Source of the DNA: Cellulosimicrobium sp. Marseille-Q4280
Lineage (GTDB): Bacteria > Actinomycetota > Actinomycetes > Actinomycetales > Cellulomonadaceae
Direction: 5' to 3'
NCBI RefSeq assembly: GCF_943181405.1
Contig: NZ_CALPBY010000009.1
Location: 124,001-188,000 of the forward strand
DNA: 64,000 nucleotides
Shown here: positions 49,842-58,386 of the stretch, piece by piece
Layout of the letters: the number at the start of each line of letters is the position of its first letter
Position numbering within the stretch: position 1 is the first letter of the stretch
Program-made: the position numbers and the translations under genes
The notes under the pieces: model-generated
What the model saw: only the letters and a program-made list of their open reading frames with translations
Database searches by the model: none
Told to the model about the DNA's origin: nothing

Positions 49842-51584
49842 ATGACGACGTCCACCACCCGCGGCCGCGGCCGCCCCAACCGGGCCGTAGCCCTGCTGGC
49901 CGTGAGCGCCATCGGCGCCGTGGGCCTCGTCGCCGGCGCGGCGCCCGCCTTCGCGGCGCCCGTCCTGGTCGAGCCCGGCGTGATCAGCCTCGACCCGGAC
50001 TGCCCGACCGACGTCGGCGACACCAGCGACGGCACCTGCACCTGGCTGCGCGTCTCCCCGTCGTCGTACCTGACCTCGGCGGAGCTCACGCCCGCCCAGC
50101 TCGAGGCGACGGTCGTGAACCTCTACCAGGGCGAGACCCTGGTGGCGTCCGGCAGCCCGGCGGCCGAGTTCGGCATCGCGGACCTGTACTTCTTCGGGCT
50201 GCGCGCGGGCACCTACACCGTCGAGGTCGTCAGCCCCGACGGCTTCCAGCAGGTCGGCGACTTCGCCACGGGCGTCGTCCCGGGCACCACGACCCGCACC
50301 GAGGTGACCTTCGCCCCGTCCGGCGGCGTGCTGACGTCGCGGTCCCTGCAGATGCGCATGGCCCCGGCGGACCTGGAGCTCGGCCAGCTGGGGATCGACG
50401 TGTGGGTCGACACGAACCTCAACGGCATCCGCGACGCCGGCGAGACCGGCCCGTCGTCCTCGGTGTCGATCGACATCCGCAACCAGGACTCCGCGCGCGA
50501 CGGCATGACGCCGATCAACGCGTTCAACGAGTACCTGTACGACTACGAGCGCACGTACCACGTGGCGACCGGCACCTACGACGTCGAGTACGACTACTTC
50601 GGCTCCGACGGCCTGGTCCCGCTGGCCGGCATCGACCCGCAGACCGGAACGGGCACCGTGACGGTCGCGCCGAACGGCGTGCTGCGGATCCCGCTCGGCC
50701 AGCCCGGTGACGTCGTCACCCCGCCGGCCCCGGCCGCCCCGGTGGTCTCGCTGAGCTCGGGTCCGGGGGACCAGACGCAGTCCACGACCGCGGAGTTCGT
50801 GTTCGTGGTCGACAGCCCCGAGGCGACGCTGAACTGGTCGCTGGACGGCGGCCCGAGCACCGGCACCCTCGGGCGCACGGTGTCGCTGGCCGACCTGAGC
50901 GTGGGTGCGCACGAGCTGCGTGCCACCGCGGCGCTCGACGGCCTGGTCTCCAACGAGATCGTCGTCAACTGGGAGGTCCTCGCCGAGGGCACCACGCCCA
51001 CGCCGAACCCCTCCCCGTCGCCGGGCGAGGGCGAGGGCACGGACCCGGCCCCCGGCCAGGGCACCGGTGAGGACGGCGAGGTCCAGCGGTTCGACGTCGC
51101 CCAGGGCCAGGCGCTGGTCGTCAACGGCTTCGGCTTCGACGCCGGCGAGCAGGTCGAGGTCCGCTTCCTGCCCGAGGACGTCATCCTCGACACGGTGACG
51201 GCCGAGGCTGACGGCACGGTCCGCGTCCAGGTGAGCGTGCCGACCGACGCCGAGGTGGGCCTGCACTCGCTGCGGCTGACCGGCCTGACGTCGGGCGTCA
51301 CGCAGTACGTGGACCTGAACGTCTCCGAGGCGCCGGCCGCCCCGGTCGACGGCGAGGACCCGGCCGCGACGCCGGGCGCCGGGCAGGACGCGACCGAGGT
51401 CCAGGCGACCAACGGCCGCACCGAGCTCGAGATGACCGGTGTCGACGAGACCACGAAGTACGTCGGCGCGGCCGCGCTGGCGGCGGTGGCGCTCGGCGGC
51501 GGGCTGGTGCTCGCGCGCAAGCGCATGAACCGCAACGGCGAGGCGGCCTACCAGGCGCAGCGTCTGAGCATGCTGATCGGCTGA
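49842..51584 (+). CDS. Secreted, membrane-anchored surface protein
   Basis: 580 aa, ATG 49842, RBS GGAGA. Signal peptide (cleavage after AFA near 38). Beta-rich body with an SdrD/Cna-B-like region (about 130-260; GIDVWVDTNLNGIRDAGE, GTYDVEYDYFG), an Ig-like region, a GEGEGTDPAPGQGTGEDGE linker, a second beta domain, and a C-terminal membrane helix (about 545-562) followed by a basic tail KRMNRNGE. No LPXTG. Probable adhesin or surface-exclusion protein. Confidence 0.8.
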   Translation: MTTSTTRGRGRPNRAVALLAVSAIGAVGLVAGAAPAFAAPVLVEPGVISLDPDCPTDVGDTSDGTCTWLRVSPSSYLTSAELTPAQLEATVVNLYQGETLVASGSPAAEFGIADLYFFGLRAGTYTVEVVSPDGFQQVGDFATGVVPGTTTRTEVTFAPSGGVLTSRSLQMRMAPADLELGQLGIDVWVDTNLNGIRDAGETGPSSSVSIDIRNQDSARDGMTPINAFNEYLYDYERTYHVATGTYDVEYDYFGSDGLVPLAGIDPQTGTGTVTVAPNGVLRIPLGQPGDVVTPPAPAAPVVSLSSGPGDQTQSTTAEFVFVVDSPEATLNWSLDGGPSTGTLGRTVSLADLSVGAHELRATAALDGLVSNEIVVNWEVLAEGTTPTPNPSPSPGEGEGTDPAPGQGTGEDGEVQRFDVAQGQALVVNGFGFDAGEQVEVRFLPEDVILDTVTAEADGTVRVQVSVPTDAEVGLHSLRLTGLTSGVTQYVDLNVSEAPAAPVDGEDPAATPGAGQDATEVQATNGRTELEMTGVDETTKYVGAAALAAVALGGGLVLARKRMNRNGEAAYQAQRLSMLIG

Positions 51585-51600
51585 GCCTGACCGGCTGAGC

Positions 51601-51647
51601 AACGACGAAGCCCCCGGACCCTCACCAGGGCCGGGGGCTTCGTCGTT
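51601..51647. terminator. Perfect 17-bp hairpin, bidirectional
   Basis: AACGACGAAGCCCCCGG and its complement around 13 nt, between convergent genes. Confidence 0.9.
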
Positions 51648-51659
51648 CGCGGGGTGGGG

Positions 51660-52580
51660 TCAGCCGACCTTGACCACGCCGACGATCCGCATGAGGTTGG
51701 AGTTCACGTAGCAGGTCTGCAGCAGGACCGACCCGCCGATGCCGTAGGCCGCGGTGACGGAGTCGCCCTTGGCGACGTTGCGCGAGTCGACGACCTGGTA
51801 GACGCCGTCGAGGCCGCCGCCGGAGATCGCGACCATCTGGCCCATGCCGAGCGACAGGATCGGCGAGCCGCCGCAGTGCTCGTGGATCGGCAGGTACGCC
51901 TTGCCCTCGATGTTCGACGACCAGCGGGTCACGCCGCCGGCGCAGGCGTCGACCGCGCCCTGGCCGCCGGAGTTCACGATCCGGGTGGACCAGGCGACGC
52001 CGGACGGGGCGACCTGCTCGACGACCGCGGCGGTGCGCTCGGACTGGTTGGCGCGCTGGGCGGCCTTGCGTGCCGCGGCCTCGGCGGCTGCCTTCTCGGC
52101 GGCGATCCGCTCGGCCTCGATGCGGGCGTCCTCGGCGGCCTGCCACGCGGCCTGAGACTCGGTGACGGCCGGGGCGGCGTCTGTCGCGGCGGTGCCGGCG
52201 GCGCGGATGGCGACGACGTCGAGGTCCTCGCCGTCCTGGGTGGCGGCCTGGGTGGCGGCGGTGATCGCGGTGGCCAGGGCGGTGCGCAGCGTCTCGTCGG
52301 CGTTGGGGGAGGCATCGAGCACAGCCTGGGCCGCGGCGGCACCGGCAGTGGCGGCCTTGCGCGCCTCGGTGATCTCGATGGCGTCGCGGCGGGCGATCTC
52401 GCGGCCGAGCCACCCGTTGTAGGCCTCGGCGCGGATGGACGTGGCCTCGGCCTGCAGGGCGACCTGGGCGATGTTGTGCCGGTCGAGCGCGATGGCGCCG
52501 GTGGCCGCTGCGCCGACGGTGATGGTCGTGGTCAGGGTGATGGCGACGAGGCGGCGGGTGGTGGTCTTGCGCTGCGACAC
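51660..52580 (-). CDS. Secreted coiled-coil protein, 306 aa
   Basis: Minus strand, GTG 52580 with AGGAGAACC upstream. N-terminal signal or anchor (about 10-31). A long Ala-rich coiled coil (about 35-185) with IEAERIAAEKAAAEAAARKAA, then a C-terminal beta domain of about 110 residues with three Cys (DACAGG, HCGG, TCYVN). It recalls secreted Ala-rich proteins with a sortase-like or other beta-domain end, but no catalytic motif is clear. Confidence 0.75.
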   Translation of the reverse strand: MSQRKTTTRRLVAITLTTTITVGAAATGAIALDRHNIAQVALQAEATSIRAEAYNGWLGREIARRDAIEITEARKAATAGAAAAQAVLDASPNADETLRTALATAITAATQAATQDGEDLDVVAIRAAGTAATDAAPAVTESQAAWQAAEDARIEAERIAAEKAAAEAAARKAAQRANQSERTAAVVEQVAPSGVAWSTRIVNSGGQGAVDACAGGVTRWSSNIEGKAYLPIHEHCGGSPILSLGMGQMVAISGGGLDGVYQVVDSRNVAKGDSVTAAYGIGGSVLLQTCYVNSNLMRIVGVVKVG

Positions 52581-52630
52581 GGTGGTTCTCCTGTTCGGGT
52601 GCCAGCCCCATCGGCTGGCTCGGAGGAGAG

Positions 52631-52640
52631 ATGTGCGGCA
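52631..52640 (-). promoter_or_regulatory. TGCCGCACAT promoter (minus)
   Basis: About 50 nt leader to GTG 52580. Divergent from the copy at 52698. Confidence 0.7.
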
Positions 52641-52697
52641 ACGCGCCAATCTGAGACGTTCGGGAGTAAAGTGAATCAAGGGGGTACGACGGTGGCC

Positions 52698-52707
52698 TGC
52701 CGCACAT
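52698..52707 (+). promoter_or_regulatory. TGCCGCACAT promoter of a small RNA
   Basis: Perfect copy with no start codon at the expected position. Confidence 0.75.
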
Positions 52708-52716
52708 CTACTCAGC

Positions 52717-52807
52717 ACGCGGTCGCGCGTGGAGCTGGACCTGATCCCTCCGGTGTGGCCGCACCAACTCGCACGACGCCCGCCGGAATTTCATCCGGCG
52801 GGCGTCT
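52717..52807 (+). ncRNA. Predicted small RNA, about 90 nt
   Basis: Runs from the predicted +1 of the upstream promoter to a perfect 13-bp hairpin (GACGCCCGCCGGA at 52775-52787, complement at 52794-52806). A 42-codon frame from GTG 52730 reads through the hairpin but has no ribosome site. Confidence 0.5.
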
Positions 52808-52848
52808 GTCGCGCCCGGGCCTTGACCTGCCACAATGGCGCGCCATCT

Positions 52849-52858
52849 TGCCGCACAT
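52849..52858 (+). promoter_or_regulatory. TGCCGCACAT promoter, leaderless
   Basis: Nine nt to ATG 52868. Confidence 0.8.
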
Positions 52859-52867
52859 AGGTAGACC

Positions 52868-53659
52868 ATGACCACCACCGACTATCCCGAAGTCGCCCTC
52901 GCCTGGGTCGACGTGGAGACCACCGACCTGAACCCCTGGGTCGGCCCCGACTTCCCCGGCAAGCCGATCGTGGAGGCCCACGCCGAGCGCGGACGCCTGC
53001 TCGAGATCGCCATGCACGTGACCGACCTCGACCTGAACGTCCTCGACGGTGAGGGCCTGAGCTTCGTCGTGGCGTACAGCCCCGAGGAGGCAGCCGATCT
53101 GCGCCAGCGCGCCTCGGGGTTCGTGCAGCAGATGCACGCCAACACCGGCCTGTGGGACCGGATCGCCGACCCGAAGCAGAGCACGCCGCTGGACCAGGTC
53201 GACAAGCTGCTCACCGAGCACCTGCAGCGGTTCGCGCCCGAGGCGCGCACGGCGCGTGTGGCCGGCAACTCCGTTCGCCTGGACCTGAACTACCTCGAGG
53301 CGAACGTGCCGAGCCTGTACCAGCACGCGCACTACCGGATGCTCGACGTCTCGTCCTGGGCCGGGCCGGCGCAGTGGTGGTGCGACATCAAGCCGATGAC
53401 CAAGAAGCTCGCGCACACCGCGACCGGCGACATCCGCGAGTCCATCGCCGAGATGCGCTACCTGCGCGACGCGATCGGCATGGGCCCCAAGCCCATGACC
53501 ATCGCCCAGGCCGCGGCCGAGCTCGACGTCTCGCGCGCCACCGTCGACCGGATGCTGCGCGCGGGGCACCTGCGCGTGGCGAGCGTCAGCGCGGGCGGCC
53601 AGCGCCGCGTCGAGGCGGCCTCCGTCCACGAGTTCCGCACCGCCCGGATGGGTGGCTGA
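52868..53659 (+). CDS. Oligoribonuclease-like exonuclease fused to an HTH domain
   Basis: 263 aa, leaderless ATG. Residues 1-205 follow oligoribonuclease (DEDDh): WVDVETTDLNP, LLEIAMHVTD, MHANTGL, GNSVRLDLNYLEANVP, HYRMLDVSS and HTATGDIRESIAEMRYLRD. Then GPKPMTIAQAAAELDVSRATVDRMLRAGHLRV, a MerR/excisionase-type DNA-binding helix-turn-helix (about 210-258). Oligoribonucleases degrade nanoRNAs of 2-5 nt. Fusion to a DNA-binding domain would place this activity at a DNA site. I know of no standard family with this architecture. Confidence 0.85.
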   Translation: MTTTDYPEVALAWVDVETTDLNPWVGPDFPGKPIVEAHAERGRLLEIAMHVTDLDLNVLDGEGLSFVVAYSPEEAADLRQRASGFVQQMHANTGLWDRIADPKQSTPLDQVDKLLTEHLQRFAPEARTARVAGNSVRLDLNYLEANVPSLYQHAHYRMLDVSSWAGPAQWWCDIKPMTKKLAHTATGDIRESIAEMRYLRDAIGMGPKPMTIAQAAAELDVSRATVDRMLRAGHLRVASVSAGGQRRVEAASVHEFRTARMGG

Positions 53660-53682
53660 CCGGCGCGTCGGCGCACTCCTGA

Positions 53683-53727
53683 CCTGCTGCCACCGGCCCC
53701 GCACGTAGCGTGATCGGTGGCAGCAGG
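53683..53727 (+). terminator. 13-bp hairpin with embedded promoter-like sequence
   Basis: CCTGCTGCCACCG and its complement enclose CCCCGCACGTAG, a one-base variant of the promoter core. Terminator of the preceding gene or operator. Confidence 0.55.
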
Positions 53728-53868
53728 CGTCGCCACCCGCTCGTTCGCACGGCCCCCGCACGGCCCGCGAGCACCACGAGCCAAGGTCCCTTCGGATCAC
53801 GCCCAGCAGATCCTTCGTGCCGCGACCCAGGCGCGCCAGTGCGGGAGGAGCGCCGGGAAGAACACGTC

Positions 53869-56310
53869 ATGACCCGCAACGCCCGCCGCAAGGCCGCCGT
53901 CCGCGCCCTCGCCGCCTCCCGCGGCACCACCTACACCGCCGCGCTGCGCGAGCACGAGCACCACCCCGCGGTCGTGCACCTGGCCCTGCACCCCGGCGCC
54001 AGCACGAGCGACCTCGTCGCCGCGACCGGCATGTCGCTGCTCGACCTGCGGCGCACCGGCCGGGCGGCCGGGTTCGGCCAGCTCGCCGACGGCACCTGGT
54101 GGCTGAGCGAGCAGGACGAGGGCATCTCCGCGGCGGTCGCCGCCCACCAGGCGACCGCGCCCGGGCCGCTGGACGTCCTGCTCGGGCACACCGGCGACCT
54201 CAAGGCGGTCCACCTGACCGGCGGGCGCACCTGGGCCGTGACCGGCATCGCCGGCGTCGGCAAGACGACGCTCGTGCGCCGGGTCATCGACGCCGCCCTC
54301 GAGCAGGGGCGGACCGTCTACCGCATCTGCGGCGACACCGAGGTCGGCGGCCTGGCCGGTGAGCTGTGCACCTGGAGCACCCTGACCCACCGGTTCCCGG
54401 CCGAGATGGCCGACCTCCTGGAGCGCGCCTTCGCCGACGCCACCGGCCCGCTGGTCGTGGTCGACGACATCGCATCGGTGCTGCACGCACTCGACGAGCG
54501 CGAGCGCGCCCAGGTGGCCTCCGGCGCCCGGCGCACCGACACCTGGCGCGCCCGCGCCGCCCTGGCCCGGGTCGTGGACACCTACGACAGCTCGGGGCGC
54601 ACCGTCGTGCTGGCCGGCGTCGTCGACCTGGAGCGCGACGACCCGCGACTGCACCCGTGGCTGGGGTGGGCCTCGCGCACGATCGACGCGCGCTTCGGTC
54701 AGCCGTGGCACGAGCGCGTCGGCGTGCTGCACGACGGCTCCGTCCGCACGAGGTTCGCGCTGCAGCCCCTGCAGATGCAGGTGCGCGCCCTGGCGGCGGG
54801 GGAGCGGGTCCAGTTCACCGACTCCGGGCGCTGGTGGCTCGTGCGGGCCGTGTCCTCCTCGGGCCGCTACGTCGCCCTGTCCTCCCCGCACAACCTCACC
54901 GGCGACGACTTCTACACCGTCATCGACCGCGCCCGCGCGATCCGCGCCGCGGACGACCGCGTGCTCGGCGCCGGGTGGCGCACCGACGAGGACTTCACCA
55001 CCAACCTGCGCCGCATCGAGTCCGGCGACCTGCGCCTGTCGGTGCGCAACCGCGCGGGCGCCGACATCGCCGCCGTCCGCGACCCGGACCCGGCGCGCAA
55101 GCCGTCCCCGCCCGCGCGCCTGGCCGCGCCGGCCGGGCTGCAGCGCACCGTCGTGCCCATCGCGACCACCGACGCCGGCACCGCGACGCTCGGCGGGCAC
55201 CAGACCTCGCACGTCCTGGTGACCGGCCCGAACCGGTACGCGGCCGCGCAGGACCTGATCGACCGGCTGCAGGACGCCGGATGGCACGGCGAAGCGTCCC
55301 TGGACCCCGAGTCCGGGTCCGAGGCGGCGCTGGCGACCGCGAGCACCCACGACGAGACGCAGATCGTGGTCGCCGACGCCCTGGCCGAGCTCGATCGCCG
55401 GTACGCGCTGCTGCGCCAGCACGACGTCACCGGGCACGCCGACCTGCCCGCGCCGGTCCGCGTGCCCGACCGGTTCCTGATGATCGACGTCGACCACGCC
55501 GCGGCCGTGCCCGCCCTGGAGGTGAGCCTGAACCGCATCGCCCGCACCGGGCGCGCCGTCGGCGTCCACCTGGTCGCGATCGCCGAGCGCACCGGCGGCG
55601 ACATGTCGTGGCGCACCGACGTCTCCCAGCTGCAGACCGACGAGGGCGTGACGTTCTGGCGCGAAGGACTCGGCAGCTGGGCCACGGTCACCGGCCCGCC
55701 GCCCGCGGCCGATCCGGACGCCGTCCCGGGCGACCACGAGGCAGGGGTCGTGCTCGCCGCGAACGCCGGCGGCCAGCCCGCGCGCTTCGACCTGACCCGA
55801 GGGCTGCTCACCGGCGGCACGTACAACCGGCCCGCGAGCGTCATGCGCCTGCTCGCTGACCAGGCCGCGGCCGCCGGGCGCACCGTGCACCTGGTCACCG
55901 CCCGCGCTGACGAGCCGCTGTCCCGCACCTTCCGCGGCGCGACCCTGCACACCCCGGACGAGCTGCCCGACCTGCTGGAGCAGGCGTCGCGCAGCGACCT
56001 CGGCGTGCTCGTGGTCGCCGACGTGCCGGTGGCGGACACCTGGCACGGGCTGAACGGCGACGTCGAGGCGCTCACCGCCATCGCGTCGGCAGCCACGGCC
56101 GGCGGCACCTGGCTCGTCGACGACACCGGGATCCACGGGTCCCAGCACGCCGCGCGCGGCTGGGCCGGGGCGCTGGGGTTCCGCTACGGCGCCATCCGAT
56201 CGCTGTACGGCCGCCAGGCGACCCGCAAGCGCCTCCTGCCGGTCGACGGCGCCGGGCTGGCCCGAACGGCGCCCGACGGGCCGCTGGAGCTCGTGCGCGC
56301 CTACTGCTGA
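53869..56310 (+). CDS. P-loop ATPase with FtsK/SpoIIIE-like C-terminal region
   Basis: 813 aa, ATG 53869 with GGGAAG upstream. N-terminal ARRKAAVRALAASRGTTYTAALRE motif shared with the 45915 protein. Walker A GIAGVGKTT near residue 130, Walker B VVVDDI near 200. After about 480, LAELDRRYALLRQHDV and FLMIDVDHAAAVPALEVSLNRIARTGRAVGVHL follow the FtsK/SpoIIIE motor pattern, with a degenerate nucleotide site. Candidate coupling protein or DNA translocase for transfer, but it may be an unrelated AAA protein. No membrane helix seen. Confidence 0.6.
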   Translation: MTRNARRKAAVRALAASRGTTYTAALREHEHHPAVVHLALHPGASTSDLVAATGMSLLDLRRTGRAAGFGQLADGTWWLSEQDEGISAAVAAHQATAPGPLDVLLGHTGDLKAVHLTGGRTWAVTGIAGVGKTTLVRRVIDAALEQGRTVYRICGDTEVGGLAGELCTWSTLTHRFPAEMADLLERAFADATGPLVVVDDIASVLHALDERERAQVASGARRTDTWRARAALARVVDTYDSSGRTVVLAGVVDLERDDPRLHPWLGWASRTIDARFGQPWHERVGVLHDGSVRTRFALQPLQMQVRALAAGERVQFTDSGRWWLVRAVSSSGRYVALSSPHNLTGDDFYTVIDRARAIRAADDRVLGAGWRTDEDFTTNLRRIESGDLRLSVRNRAGADIAAVRDPDPARKPSPPARLAAPAGLQRTVVPIATTDAGTATLGGHQTSHVLVTGPNRYAAAQDLIDRLQDAGWHGEASLDPESGSEAALATASTHDETQIVVADALAELDRRYALLRQHDVTGHADLPAPVRVPDRFLMIDVDHAAAVPALEVSLNRIARTGRAVGVHLVAIAERTGGDMSWRTDVSQLQTDEGVTFWREGLGSWATVTGPPPAADPDAVPGDHEAGVVLAANAGGQPARFDLTRGLLTGGTYNRPASVMRLLADQAAAAGRTVHLVTARADEPLSRTFRGATLHTPDELPDLLEQASRSDLGVLVVADVPVADTWHGLNGDVEALTAIASAATAGGTWLVDDTGIHGSQHAARGWAGALGFRYGAIRSLYGRQATRKRLLPVDGAGLARTAPDGPLELVRAYC

Positions 56311-56317
56311 TCGCCCA

Positions 56318-56355
56318 GTGCGGCACCCGGCCGCCAGCCCCGCCGGGTGCCGCAC
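56318..56355 (+). terminator. 14-bp hairpin whose right arm is the next promoter
   Basis: GTGCGGCACCCGGC pairs with GCCGGGTGCCGCAC. The right arm contains the GTGCCGCAC core of the promoter for 56366. Confidence 0.75.
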
Positions 56356-56357
56356 AT
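56348..56357 (+). promoter_or_regulatory. TGCCGCACAT promoter, leaderless
   Basis: Eight nt to ATG 56366. Overlaps the terminator stem. Confidence 0.7.
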
Positions 56358-56365
56358 CAGCAGGC

Positions 56366-56737
56366 ATGGACTTCACCGCACCGGCCGCGACCCGCACCGA
56401 CTCGCGCGTCGTCAAGGTCACCACGACCAGCATCGACCTCGACAGCTGCGACCCGCTGCCGCTGCCCGGGGTGATCCACGACCTCGTGCCCTTCGCCGCC
56501 ACCCTGCGCACGCAGGCCGAGGGGCTCACCCTCACCGACGCCACCCTCACGCTCGAGGTCACCGGCCCCGGCCAGATCATCCAGACCGGCACCTGGAACG
56601 CGCCGCAGGCCCACCGCGACGAGCGCGACCACAGCCCGCTGCGGGGGCACCTGCGTGACCTGCCGGCCGACCTGCTCTCCGCCATCGCCGCGGCGGCCGA
56701 TGTCGACCTGACACCCGTGCTGCAGGAGACGCCGTGA
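56366..56737 (+). CDS. Hypothetical protein, first of a tandem paralogous pair
   Basis: 123 aa, leaderless ATG. Beta-rich, with QTGTWNAPQ and GHLRDLPADLLSAIAAAADV; the same layout recurs in the next gene. Function unknown. Next gene overlaps its stop by 4 nt. Confidence 0.7.
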   Translation: MDFTAPAATRTDSRVVKVTTTSIDLDSCDPLPLPGVIHDLVPFAATLRTQAEGLTLTDATLTLEVTGPGQIIQTGTWNAPQAHRDERDHSPLRGHLRDLPADLLSAIAAAADVDLTPVLQETP

Positions 56738-57096
56738 GCGGCCCGACCGCGAACCTCGTCCGCCGCACCGAGACCATCGAGGTCGCCGCGCGGGTCGAGC
56801 TGGGCGGCTTCCCCGACCTGAGCCTGCTGCGGGGCGACTCTCCGCTGATCCTGACCCACGCCACGGTCACCGCCACCGAGCACGACGGCCACGCCTCGTG
56901 CCGCGTCCACGTGGTCGGGACGAACCACTGGAACGTCCAGCAGACCGGCACCTTCACCGCCCCGCGCGGCACCGACACCGACCCCAACGACGCGTACAAC
57001 GCCCGGGTCGGGCACGTGTCGGACCTGCCCGCAGACCTGCGCGCCGCGCTCGAGGCCGCCACCGGCATCCGCTTCGCCGACTACGGCGTGGCGTGA
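56734..57096 (+). CDS. Hypothetical protein, second paralog
   Basis: 120 aa from GTG 56734 (GTGA overlap). QQTGTFTAPRG and GHVSDLPADLRAALEAATGI match the upstream protein, so the pair arose by tandem duplication. Both halves may form a heterodimer. Confidence 0.7.
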   Translation: MSGPTANLVRRTETIEVAARVELGGFPDLSLLRGDSPLILTHATVTATEHDGHASCRVHVVGTNHWNVQQTGTFTAPRGTDTDPNDAYNARVGHVSDLPADLRAALEAATGIRFADYGVA

Positions 57097-57154
57097 GCGT
57101 TCCCGCGCCCGAGCACGACCCGACCAGCACGCGGCCACACCCGAGGAGCGACCG

Positions 57155-57382
57155 ATGGCCCTGACCGCCAGGCAGACCACCAACCCCGACGAGCTGCGCG
57201 TCAACGTCAGCGGGCGCAGCGCGCTCACCGGCGAGCCGTTCGACCCCGACCGCGACGCCGGGTTCTTCGAGCTGTGCGTCCGCAACGACTACGGGCGGCA
57301 CTGGCGGTTCGACCGGCACGACGCAGACGCCGGCGAGGCCGTGTTCCGTCGCGAGGCAGAGCAGGACCCGCCCAGCGCATAG
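57155..57382 (+). CDS. Hypothetical protein, 75 aa
   Basis: ATG 57155 with GAGGAG upstream. Contains GRHWRFDRHDADAGEAVFRRE. Too short to classify; same operon as the paralog pair. Confidence 0.6.
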   Translation: MALTARQTTNPDELRVNVSGRSALTGEPFDPDRDAGFFELCVRNDYGRHWRFDRHDADAGEAVFRREAEQDPPSA

Positions 57383-57402
57383 CGGCACCCACGCCCGGCG
57401 CG

Positions 57403-57412
57403 TGCCGCACAT
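57403..57412 (+). promoter_or_regulatory. TGCCGCACAT promoter with leader ORF
   Basis: Nine nt to ATG 57422, a 13-codon ORF (MNLDLPTPARAAS) whose TGA overlaps the methylase ATG at 57460. The element also pairs with GCGGCAC at 57382. Confidence 0.75.
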
Positions 57413-57459
57413 CGGTCATGCATGAACCTCGACCTGCCGACCCCCGCGCGGGCCGCATC

Positions 57460-58386
57460 ATGACGCTGGCCGCGATCGACTTGTTCGCCGGGTTCGGCGG
57501 CCTGACCCTCGGCTCCGAGCAGGCCGGGGTGCCCGTGGTGTGGGCGGGCAACCACTGGCGCACCGCCGTGGACACCCACGCCCGCAACCACCCCGCCACC
57601 GTGCACGCCTGCCAGGACCTGCGCCAGGTCGACTGGTCGACGCTGCCGCCGTTCCGGATCCAGCTGAGCGCCCCGGCATGCCAGGGCCACAGCTCGGCCT
57701 CCCAGCCCAAGCGGCGTGCCTTCCACGACGCGATGCGAGGGACCGCGTTCGCCGTCATCGACTGCGCCGACGTCACCGAGCCGGACGCGATCATCGTCGA
57801 GAACGTCCCGTCGTTCTTGAGCTGGCGGCTGTACCCGTGGTGGAAGGAGGGTCTGGAGCGCCTCGGCTACCAGGTCGACCCGCGCATCGTGCACGCCTCG
57901 CGGGTCGGGGTCGCCCAGCGCCGCAAGCGCCTGTTCGTCATCGCCACCCGCCCCGGCGTCAAGGTCCGTCCGCTGCGCCACGACGCCGTCGAGCCCGCCT
58001 TCGGTCAGCACCTGCACCGCCGCACCAGCGACGCGCTGTGGCGTCCGGTCGCGGCCGCGACGCCGTCCGTGCGTGCCCGCATCGAGCGCGGCCGGGCGCG
58101 GCACGGCGCACGGTTCTTGACCCAGCACGTCACCGGGCACCCCGGGGTCGGGCTGCACGAGCCGATCCGCACCATCACGACGGCCTCCCAGCACTGGAAC
58201 CTCGTCGACGGTGACCGCTACCGGGCGCTGACCTCGCGCGAGCTCGCCCGCGGGATGGGGTTCCCCGACACCTACACCTGGGACCCGGCGCTCAGCGTCG
58301 CCGACGTCACCAAGGGGCTGGGCAACGCCGTGTGCCCGCCGGTCGGACGCGAGGTCGTCTCCGCCGTCGCCGAGGCGATCGCGTGA
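57460..58386 (+). CDS. C5-cytosine DNA methyltransferase
   Basis: 308 aa from ATG 57460 (an in-frame ATG 57418 is only 5 nt after the promoter T and less likely). Motif I DLFAGFGGLTLG, motif IV region with SAPACQGHSSAS (catalytic Cys in APACQG, a variant of PCQ), motif VI VENVPSF, motif VIII QRRKRLFVIA, motif X GLGNAVCPPVG. Makes 5-methylcytosine. No paired restriction gene, so an orphan methylase. Confidence 0.9.
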   Translation: MTLAAIDLFAGFGGLTLGSEQAGVPVVWAGNHWRTAVDTHARNHPATVHACQDLRQVDWSTLPPFRIQLSAPACQGHSSASQPKRRAFHDAMRGTAFAVIDCADVTEPDAIIVENVPSFLSWRLYPWWKEGLERLGYQVDPRIVHASRVGVAQRRKRLFVIATRPGVKVRPLRHDAVEPAFGQHLHRRTSDALWRPVAAATPSVRARIERGRARHGARFLTQHVTGHPGVGLHEPIRTITTASQHWNLVDGDRYRALTSRELARGMGFPDTYTWDPALSVADVTKGLGNAVCPPVGREVVSAVAEAIA

